A stretch of 38,144 nucleotides of DNA from the NCBI GenBank assembly GCA_964229545.1, contig CAXRDP010000076.1, forward strand, positions 1 to 38,144. Direction: 5' to 3'. Positions 8,398 to 15,269 of this stretch are shown piece by piece. The notes under the pieces are model-generated. The model saw nothing but the letters and a program-made list of their open reading frames with translations, did not search any database and was not told the DNA's origin. Source of the stretch: UBA724 sp964229545 (GTDB lineage Bacteria; Bacteroidota; Bacteroidia; Flavobacteriales; Flavobacteriaceae). The position numbers and the translations under genes were made by a program. Numbering within the stretch: position 1 is the stretch's first letter; each line of letters starts with the position of its first letter.

Positions 8398-9260
8398 TAG
8401 CCCAAATAGGTTTTAAGAATTTTACTTCTAGATGTGTGCTTAAGTCTTCGGATGGCTTTTTCTTTGATTTGACGCACACGCTCGCGTGTAAGGTCAAAAG
8501 TTTCTCCGATTTCTTCCAACGTCATAGGGTGTTGGTTGCCAAGTCCAAAGTACAAGCGCACCACGTCCGATTCACGTGGCGTAAGGGTTTCCAAGGCACG
8601 GCTGATTTCTGTACGCAATGATTCGTGTAAAAGTTCTTTATCAGGATTGGGCGATTCCCCACTTCGCAATACGTCATAGAGGTTGGAGTCTTCACCCTCT
8701 ACCAAGGGCGCATCCATAGACACATGGCGGCCTGTGTTTTTCATCGACTCTTTGACATCTGAGACTGTCATATCCAGCTCCTTGGCGATTTCTTCAGCCG
8801 AGGGCACACGCTCATGAGCTTGCTCTAGATAAGCATAGGTCTTATTTATCTTATTGATAGAGCCAATTTTGTTCAATGGCAAGCGCACAATTCGAGACTG
8901 TTCCGCAAGGGCCTGTAGAATAGATTGACGGATCCACCAAACAGCATAAGAGATGAATTTAAATCCACGGGTTTCGTCAAAACGTTTGGCCGCTTTGATA
9001 AGGCCCAAATTCCCTTCGTTGATAAGGTCGGGTAGGGTAAGACCTTGGTTTTGGTACTGCTTGGCTACGGAAACCACAAAACGCAAATTTGCCTTAGTGA
9101 GTTTTTCAAGGGCAATCTGGTCTCCGGCCTTAATACGCTGAGCCAATTCTACCTCTTGCTCGGCAGTAATCAAGTCAACCTTGCCAATTTCTTGTAAATA
9201 TTTGTCTAAGGAAGCGGTTTCCCTGTTGGTAACCTGCTTCGTAATTTTTAACTGTCTCAT
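8397..9260 (-). CDS. rpoD: RNA polymerase primary sigma factor (sigma-70 family)
   Basis: A 287-residue group 1-type sigma factor of the short Bacteroidota form, lacking region 1.1 and the large non-conserved region. Region 1.2 begins near residue 18 (SLDKYLQEIG). Region 2 carries DLINEGNLGLIKAAKRFD and FKFISYAVWWIRQSI (core binding and -10 recognition/melting). Region 3 contains the RVPSAEEIAKEL helix. Region 4 ends with EEIGETFDLTRERVRQIKEK (HTH). This sigma should read the TAnnTTTG promoters seen elsewhere in the window. No perfect TAnnTTTG is visible in its own 67-base upstream gap. It may head a seven-gene minus-strand operon running to 2181. Confidence 0.96.
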   Translation of the reverse strand: MRQLKITKQVTNRETASLDKYLQEIGKVDLITAEQEVELAQRIKAGDQIALEKLTKANLRFVVSVAKQYQNQGLTLPDLINEGNLGLIKAAKRFDETRGFKFISYAVWWIRQSILQALAEQSRIVRLPLNKIGSINKINKTYAYLEQAHERVPSAEEIAKELDMTVSDVKESMKNTGRHVSMDAPLVEGEDSNLYDVLRSGESPNPDKELLHESLRTEISRALETLTPRESDVVRLYFGLGNQHPMTLEEIGETFDLTRERVRQIKEKAIRRLKHTSRSKILKTYLG

Positions 9261-9327
9261 CTAAGGAATTCTGTGCTTTTTTACAGTGGTTATACGTACA
9301 CAGCATCCAAAAGGTTACAACTTATTG

Positions 9328-11472
9328 CTAATTTTTTTGATTTTCTAAATGTATGAGGAATGCATATGACAGCGCTACCTCTTTAAATCGCTTAAATCGC
9401 CCCGAGGCACCTCCATGACCTACTTCCATATTGCAGTCCATGATAAGCATATTATTGTCGGTTTTGGTATCACGCAGTTTGGCGATCCACTTGGCAGGCT
9501 CCCAATACTGTACCTGACTGTCCCAATAGCCTGTGGTGATAAGCAAATGCGGGTAGTCTTGGGCTGCTACATTGTCATAGGGTGAGTACGACTTTATGTA
9601 GTCGTAGTATTCTTTTTCTTTGGGGTTCCCCCACTCGTCAAATTCAAAAGTGGTGAGCGGTATGGTCTCGTCCAACATGGTTGATACGACGTCCACAAAA
9701 GGAACGGCTGCAATGGCACCATGCCATAATTCGGGCGCCATGTTGATGACTGCCCCGATCAGCAATCCCCCGGCGCTACCTCCTTGGGCATACAAATGTT
9801 CGGAGTTTGTATAGCCCATATTGACCAAATGCTGTCCAGAGTCAATAAAATCGTAAAACGTATTCTTTTTGTTGAGCATCTTGCCATCTTCATACCAAGA
9901 TCGCCCCATTTCCTGTCCGCCACGAATATGGGCAATCGCAAAAGCAAAACCACGGTCGAGCAAACTCAAACGCGAAGAACTAAACCACGGGTCTATGGTA
10001 TTGCCATAGGATCCATATCCATAAAGCAACAAGGGCTCATCTCCATTTTTTTGATAGTCTTTGTGATATACAATAGAAATGGGCACTTGGGTTTCTCCAT
10101 CGCGACTGGGTGCCATAATACGTTCGGACACATAATTGGCACTGTCGAATGTGCCACCCAGCACTTCATCCTGCTTTTTTAACGTGCGTTCTCGGCTGTT
10201 GAGCTCATAATCATAGATGGCTGTTGGGGTCGTAAGCGAGCTGTAGCCATAGCGCAACACACTTGTATTGAATTCTGGATTGGCAGAAATCCAGGCCGCG
10301 TAGGTGGGGTCGTTGAAGGAGATATAATGTTCACTATTGTCGGCCCATTGAATTACACGCAGGCGCGTGAGGCCATCCTCTCTTTCGGTGACCACCAAGT
10401 GGTCTTTGAATATCTCAATATCTTCGAGCAATACGTTGGATCGGTGCGGGATGATTTCTTTCCAATGTGTTTTTTCAGATCGGTTGACCGGGGTTTTCAT
10501 CAACCTGAAATTTTTGGCATCCCAATTGGTGACGATATAAAAATCATCCCCAAAATGATCTACAAAATATTCTAACTCACGCTCACGGCTTTGTACAACT
10601 TTCCATGTGCCATCAGGCGTGTTGGCATCCAAAAAACGAAATTCTGTTGAAAGGGTCTGACTCGATCCTATCATCAAATAGTCACGAGATTTGGTTTTGC
10701 TAATCCAACAAGAAAAGGTCTCGTCGGTTTCTTCATAGACCAACGCATCCTCGCTAGATTCGGTGCCCAGTCGGTGCTTGTAAATCTGGTTGGCGCGTAG
10801 GGTTTGTGGGTCTTTTTTGACGTAAAATACCGTTTGGTTGTCGTTGGCCCAAGTCACACTTCCGGTGGTGTTTTCAATCTTGTCTTCCAGCAGTTCGCCT
10901 GTAGTCAAGTCTTTAAAATACAGGGTGTATTCCCGTCGTGATACTAGGTCTACCCCATAAGCCAAATAGCGGTTGTTCTCGCTCACACTTCTTCCGCCTA
11001 CGGCAAAATAGCTTTGGTCTTTGCCCATTTCAGGGCCGTTGAGCATGATTTCTTCTTCGGCATTTTCAATATTTTGTTTGCGGCAATAGTATGGGTAATC
11101 TTCCCCTTGTTCAAAACGAGTGTAGTAGGTGTATCCGTTGATTGAGACCGGCACAGAGGCGTCATCTTGTTTGATGCGCCCTACAATCTCTTCGTACAGC
11201 GTTTCTTGTAAGCCTTCTGTGGGTTTCATAACCCTTTTGAGGTAGGCATTTTCTGTATTGAGGTAGTCCAAAACATCTTGTGTTTGGGCATCGGGGGTTT
11301 CGGCCTCTTTTTGAGCATCACTCAAACGCATCCAAAAATAGGGGTCGATGCGTGTGTCATCGTGAATTTGAAGTGTTTTTTCAATTTTTTTGGCTACCGG
11401 AGGGTCAATCTGCATATCGATGGTACAATTAACTACAAGAAGCGCAAAGATAAGAAGTGTTGTTTTGTTCAT
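9328..11472 (-). CDS. S9 family oligopeptidase B-like serine peptidase, exported
   Basis: A 714-residue prolyl-oligopeptidase-family enzyme, closest to protease II/oligopeptidase B. The N-terminal part begins with the family hallmark DTRIDPYFWMR and forms the predicted beta-propeller. The C-terminal alpha/beta hydrolase shows the nucleophile in GGSAGG, the Asp in TGYWDSQV and the His in EVGHGG. The TFEFDEWGNP segment is typical of oligopeptidase B, which cleaves after basic residues. The start at 11472 gives a hydrophobic signal sequence (MNKTTLLIFALLVVNC); an upstream in-frame extension of 45 residues has no such logic and runs into ggt. The signal is weakly lipobox-like (VVNC), so it is exported and possibly lipidated, unlike cytosolic E. 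coli PtrB. It starts 16 bases after the GGT-like gene. Confidence 0.92.
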   Translation of the reverse strand: MNKTTLLIFALLVVNCTIDMQIDPPVAKKIEKTLQIHDDTRIDPYFWMRLSDAQKEAETPDAQTQDVLDYLNTENAYLKRVMKPTEGLQETLYEEIVGRIKQDDASVPVSINGYTYYTRFEQGEDYPYYCRKQNIENAEEEIMLNGPEMGKDQSYFAVGGRSVSENNRYLAYGVDLVSRREYTLYFKDLTTGELLEDKIENTTGSVTWANDNQTVFYVKKDPQTLRANQIYKHRLGTESSEDALVYEETDETFSCWISKTKSRDYLMIGSSQTLSTEFRFLDANTPDGTWKVVQSRERELEYFVDHFGDDFYIVTNWDAKNFRLMKTPVNRSEKTHWKEIIPHRSNVLLEDIEIFKDHLVVTEREDGLTRLRVIQWADNSEHYISFNDPTYAAWISANPEFNTSVLRYGYSSLTTPTAIYDYELNSRERTLKKQDEVLGGTFDSANYVSERIMAPSRDGETQVPISIVYHKDYQKNGDEPLLLYGYGSYGNTIDPWFSSSRLSLLDRGFAFAIAHIRGGQEMGRSWYEDGKMLNKKNTFYDFIDSGQHLVNMGYTNSEHLYAQGGSAGGLLIGAVINMAPELWHGAIAAVPFVDVVSTMLDETIPLTTFEFDEWGNPKEKEYYDYIKSYSPYDNVAAQDYPHLLITTGYWDSQVQYWEPAKWIAKLRDTKTDNNMLIMDCNMEVGHGGASGRFKRFKEVALSYAFLIHLENQKN

Positions 11473-11488
11473 GACTAAATTTTGTTGA

Positions 11489-13180
11489 TTAATATCCGCT
11501 GACTTGGCCGTCTTTTCGGCTTTCCGATGCCCCGCGGTAAACTCGGTTTTTTGCATCCCACATGATGGCCTGATAACCTCCGTAGGCTCCACTTTCAAAG
11601 CCCACATCGTGTCCCTTGCTCATAAGGTCTCGAATGGTAGCGTATGAAATACCCGACTCCACTCGAATCTGTCCACGGCTCTCCGCCAAATTACCCCTCG
11701 GACTGGAAGAACCCGTGTGGTCCCAGCGTGGCGCATCTCCGGCTTCTTGGGTGTTCATCCCATAGTCGATGATATTCATCACGATTTGTGTATGCCCCTG
11801 GGGTTGGAAGTCACCTCCCATAACGCCAAAACTCAAAAAGGGTTGCCCATCCTTGGTGACAAAGGCAGGTATGATCGTGTGAAAAGGTCTTTTGCCGGGT
11901 GCGTACACGTTGGCATGATTGGGATCGAGACTAAACAGAGCGCCTCGGTTTTGCAACATAAAGCCTGTTTTCTCAGGAACGATGCCAGACCCCATGCCAT
12001 AGTAATTGCTTTGTATCAAAGAAACCATATAGCCCTCTTTGTCAGCCACAGTCATATAGATGGTCTCTCCTTGACTGATGGCGCCGGCTTCGTAAGTACT
12101 AGCTCTCGCTCCAATTTCCGCTCTTCTCTCTGTGGCATATTTATCAGATAAAAGTTCAGATACAGGCACTTGGGCAAAGTCCATGTCGGCATAGTATTTG
12201 GCGCGGTCCTCGAAGGTCAGTTTTTTAGCTTCGGTAAACAGGTGTAAGTGTTCGGCACTGCCAAAGGGAATCTTTGAAAAATCGTAGCCTTCCAAAATCT
12301 GCAACATTTGTAGCGCGGCAATTCCTTGTCCGTTGGGTGGCAATTCCCACACATCATATCCTCTGTAGTTGACAGAAACCGGATCAATCCATTCTGCTTC
12401 AAAACGCGCCAAATCTTTTTCGGTCAAAAATCCACCCTGACTTTGTATCACTTCAGCAATGGCTTTGGCCACTTGGCCCTTATAAAAACCGTCTTTTCCC
12501 CTTGCCGCGATCTTGCGATAAGTATCTGCCAAATAGGGGTTTTTATAGATTTCTCCCTCGTTGGGGAGTTGTCCGCCGTTCTGATCGATATAGGTTTCCT
12601 GGATATTCGGATAGCCGATCCGTTTAAATCCGTTTACGGACATCTGTATGTAATACGCAATCAGTTCTGTGAGTGGAAAACCCGATTCGGCATAAGAAAT
12701 GGCAGGTTCTAACAATGTCTTTATGGGTATGGAGCCAAACTTTTCATGCATGGCAAACCATCCTGCTACAGTGCCCGGTACACTCACCGGCAAAGCTCCG
12801 TAGTAAGGGATGCTTTCAAAGCCTTGTTGCTGAAAATCTTCAAGAGTCAGATCCATAGGGGAGGGCCCGCTGGCATTGAGTCCGTGGAGTTGCTGGGTTT
12901 TTGGATCCCAAATGATGGCAAACAAATCGCCACCTACCCCGCATCCGGTAGGTTCCATCAGCCCCAATGCGGCGTTGACCGCTATGGCGGCATCAATGGC
13001 GTTGCCTCCTTTTTTAAGGATATCTATACCGATTTGGGTGGCCAAAGGGTGGCTGCTAGCCACCATACCGTTTTGGGCAATGACTTCAGAGCGCGTGGCA
13101 AAAAGTTCGCCAGTGATTCTGTCTTGGGCGTAAAGGCTGCCAAATAAAAGGAGTAGTATAAAAGCAGGTATGTGTTTCAT
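11489..13180 (-). CDS. Gamma-glutamyltransferase-family Ntn hydrolase, exported
   Basis: A 563-residue member of the self-cleaving GGT family, starting at 13180 with a signal peptide (MKHIPAFILLLLFGSLYAQ). The large subunit carries GCGVGGDLFAIIWD and VPGTVAGW. The predicted autocleavage nucleophile is Thr373 in GETIYMTVADKEG. The small subunit has MGGDFQPQGHTQ. Two features differ from classical GGT: the usual TTH after cleavage is TIY, and the loop holding the gamma-glutamyl-binding Arg reads NASGPSP, with Ser104 where Arg is expected. It is therefore more likely a GGT-like acylase or amidohydrolase than a true glutathione hydrolase. Periplasmic. A -7 element lies at 13213-13220, and the S9 peptidase gene follows after 16 bases. 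Confidence 0.87.
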   Translation of the reverse strand: MKHIPAFILLLLFGSLYAQDRITGELFATRSEVIAQNGMVASSHPLATQIGIDILKKGGNAIDAAIAVNAALGLMEPTGCGVGGDLFAIIWDPKTQQLHGLNASGPSPMDLTLEDFQQQGFESIPYYGALPVSVPGTVAGWFAMHEKFGSIPIKTLLEPAISYAESGFPLTELIAYYIQMSVNGFKRIGYPNIQETYIDQNGGQLPNEGEIYKNPYLADTYRKIAARGKDGFYKGQVAKAIAEVIQSQGGFLTEKDLARFEAEWIDPVSVNYRGYDVWELPPNGQGIAALQMLQILEGYDFSKIPFGSAEHLHLFTEAKKLTFEDRAKYYADMDFAQVPVSELLSDKYATERRAEIGARASTYEAGAISQGETIYMTVADKEGYMVSLIQSNYYGMGSGIVPEKTGFMLQNRGALFSLDPNHANVYAPGKRPFHTIIPAFVTKDGQPFLSFGVMGGDFQPQGHTQIVMNIIDYGMNTQEAGDAPRWDHTGSSSPRGNLAESRGQIRVESGISYATIRDLMSKGHDVGFESGAYGGYQAIMWDAKNRVYRGASESRKDGQVSGY

Positions 13181-13212
13181 CACGATGGGTTTGTAATTTG
13201 TTACCAACTTAA

Positions 13213-13220
13213 CAAAAATA
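13213..13220 (-). promoter_or_regulatory. Bacteroidota -7 promoter element for the GGT-like gene
   Basis: TATTTTTG on the minus strand fits TAnnTTTG exactly. Predicted transcription start is near 13206, giving a leader of about 26 bases to the ATG at 13180. No TTTG at the usual -33 distance is visible. This placement also favours the 13180 start over an in-frame ATG at 13207. Confidence 0.5.
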
Positions 13221-13247
13221 TCACAAACCCAAAAGGGATATTTTTCA

Positions 13248-14456
13248 TCAAAGCAAGGGTTCGAGTCGTATGCTAACGTTTTTTTTAGTGCCGTCCTCAG
13301 AAATGGCTTTGATCTTTATTTTTTTACCTTTTTGACGGAGCAGTTTTCGGCATTGTTCTAAATCATTAATCAATTCTCCATCAATAGACATTATAAGGTC
13401 ACCGGCACGCAGTCCTTTTTCATAAGCAGGGCTTGTTTTTACTACAGAATAGATAAATACGCCCGCAGCCTCTTTTTTGTTATAGGGTGCAATGCCACTG
13501 AGGGGTATTCGGAACGGGTCATCAAAAAAGGCGTTTGGCTTTAGGTAGATGATTTTTTTTTCATAATCCAAGACGGTCGTAAAACGCTTGATGATATCAG
13601 CCCCTAATATCCCTGCATAACCTTTAAAAGATGAGACTCCACCTTCGGCTTCTGGTACCATCACAGGAACAGCATTGAAGGTATAGTTGTTTATCTTGAT
13701 GGATTTTAGTAGAATTTTTTCTTCGGGCACTTCTGCGCCGGTAAGTCCACCCGCTACCATAGACTTTGTGCTTTTACCCGATTTTTCAACGATTTGGTGT
13801 TCTTTTGCAAAGGGTGTGTTAAACAAAAATGACAGACCGGCTCCAAGGTCATACAATACCTTGCCTTCTAAGATTTCTCCGTTGTTTAAGGTAAAATGCA
13901 TATCGAATTGGGGAATGGGTATAAAGTTGTCAAACTTAAATGGGAGGGGTGTGTAACCTTCTAGATTTATTTCGTCAATTTGGTCGTATAGTATGAGCTG
14001 ATGATTTTCAAAATCGATAACAGTGATGTATTTTCTAAACAGAGAAGCCCCAATAATACCGTCAAATTTGTCATCCGAATAACTGTTGAGGCCGCTTAAA
14101 TCCATCAGAACCATATTGCTATTTCCGATCTCTATGTTTTCAGCTAGTTTGATTTTTTGCCCAAAAGCCAACTCATAGACCTCTTTTCCGCTGGCGCCTG
14201 TGGCTTCTTGTTTAAAGCTTGAGGTGATGCCGAGCTCTTTGGCCGTGTTTTTATCTAATAAATCTGCAGTGGCGCCAGTGTCCAGTACAAAAGTGAGACT
14301 TTTCGGATTTTCATTCACTTGTACTTGTACGGTGACAAGTTTGTCGTCTAAAAATTCAAAAGGCACGGTGGCAATTTGCGCCTGTAGGGTGTTGAATAAA
14401 GCTACAATGAGACCAAAAGTAATTTCCTTTAACCAAGTGTGTGTAAATACGTTCAT
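13248..14456 (-). CDS. Retropepsin-like aspartyl protease family protein with C-terminal PDZ domain
   Basis: A 402-residue exported protein: hydrophobic signal (about 12-27, ending LQAQ), two retropepsin-like repeats (about 30-165 and 170-305) and a PDZ domain (about 330-402, with YEKGLRAGDLIMSIDGELI). The first repeat has the catalytic motif LDTGATADLL (D59-T60-G61) and a flap-like DGIIGASLF. The second has LYDLGAGLSFLF, so the expected Asp-Thr/Ser-Gly is Asp203-Leu-Gly, while GYAGILGADII matches the end of a pepsin-like repeat. Similar PDZ-aspartyl proteins are common in Bacteroidota and mostly uncharacterised. It could be a periplasmic protease or a peptide-binding protein. It precedes the GGT-like gene by 67 bases. 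Confidence 0.86.
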   Translation of the reverse strand: MNVFTHTWLKEITFGLIVALFNTLQAQIATVPFEFLDDKLVTVQVQVNENPKSLTFVLDTGATADLLDKNTAKELGITSSFKQEATGASGKEVYELAFGQKIKLAENIEIGNSNMVLMDLSGLNSYSDDKFDGIIGASLFRKYITVIDFENHQLILYDQIDEINLEGYTPLPFKFDNFIPIPQFDMHFTLNNGEILEGKVLYDLGAGLSFLFNTPFAKEHQIVEKSGKSTKSMVAGGLTGAEVPEEKILLKSIKINNYTFNAVPVMVPEAEGGVSSFKGYAGILGADIIKRFTTVLDYEKKIIYLKPNAFFDDPFRIPLSGIAPYNKKEAAGVFIYSVVKTSPAYEKGLRAGDLIMSIDGELINDLEQCRKLLRQKGKKIKIKAISEDGTKKNVSIRLEPLL

Positions 14457-14505
14457 AACTAAAAATTTAGGGTTATGCTGTAATAACGAGATGCTCTAAA
14501 GAATG

Positions 14506-15213
14506 TTACAAATCATGTTGGAGTATCCATTGACTGATGGCCTGTGCATGGAGCGCAGTGGTGTCCATAACAGGAATCGAAAAATCCTTTGCACCAACAA
14601 GCAACGAAAACTCCGTGCAGCCCAGCACCACCGCCTGAGCGCCTTTGCTGATAAGGTTTTGAACAACATCAATAACAAATTCTTTTTCGTGGGGTTTTGT
14701 ATGGCCCATACTAAGCGACTGGGTAATGATTTGGTGAAGTTTGTGGATGGTTGCTAGCTCAGTAGGGCAAATGAGCTCTATGTCATGCGCACCATAGCGT
14801 TGTTGCATAAAGGCTTCTGTCATGCTAAAGCGTGTACCTATAAAAGCGGCTTTGTGGATGCGCTGTTTTTGTAGGGTTTGGGCAGTGGTGTCGGCGATGT
14901 GTAGGAGCCGCACTTCGAGTTTGGCTTGCACGCTGTCAAAACATTTATGTGGGGTGTTGGCACAAAAGGCCAATCCGTCTGCACCTGCCTTGATAAGCCG
15001 CTTTCCAGCATCTACAAGCAGGTTTTCGATTTTGTACCATTGGTTGTTTTCTTGATAGCGGTGTATGGCTGCTTGGTTTAGGGTGTACACACATAGGGGT
15101 GGATTGGTATTGTTGCCAAAATGATTATTGACCGCCTGATTGATCAGTCTGTAATACAAAGCAGTAGCATGCCAAGAGGTACCACCAATAAGGCCAAAAC
15201 AAGGGAGTTGCAT
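14506..15213 (-). CDS. Aspartate/glutamate racemase family protein
   Basis: A 235-residue cofactor-independent amino acid racemase of the Asp/Glu/hydantoin family. It has the N-terminal GLIGGTSWHAT motif and the two catalytic cysteines, C84 in FCANTPHKC and C199 in VVLGCTEFS. Length and motifs fit the aspartate/broad-specificity group (YgeA-like) better than MurI. It probably makes or scavenges D-amino acids in the cytoplasm. It begins just beyond the pnp terminator, so it should have its own promoter; the best candidate is TAGCTTTA at 15233-15240, one base off TAnnTTTG. Confidence 0.9.
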   Translation of the reverse strand: MQLPCFGLIGGTSWHATALYYRLINQAVNNHFGNNTNPPLCVYTLNQAAIHRYQENNQWYKIENLLVDAGKRLIKAGADGLAFCANTPHKCFDSVQAKLEVRLLHIADTTAQTLQKQRIHKAAFIGTRFSMTEAFMQQRYGAHDIELICPTELATIHKLHQIITQSLSMGHTKPHEKEFVIDVVQNLISKGAQAVVLGCTEFSLLVGAKDFSIPVMDTTALHAQAISQWILQHDL

Positions 15214-15241
15214 AGGTAGTATTTGGGTACCCTAAAGCTAT

Positions 15242-15266
15242 AAAAAAAGCCCCAAACGGGGCTTTT
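15242..15266 (-). terminator. Intrinsic terminator of pnp
   Basis: On the minus strand GCCCC, loop GTTT, GGGGC is followed directly by seven T. Stem arms are 15258-15262 and 15249-15253, extended by four A-T pairs. It lies 4 bases beyond the pnp stop codon. It is a textbook Rho-independent terminator and the only clear one in the window. Confidence 0.9.
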
Positions 15267-15269
15267 GTT

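Noticed and set aside
11473..11607. 45-residue extension of the S9 peptidase into the GGT-like gene
   Set aside because: It has no signal-like or family-like sequence; the 11472 ATG gives a proper export signal and leaves a 16-base gap.
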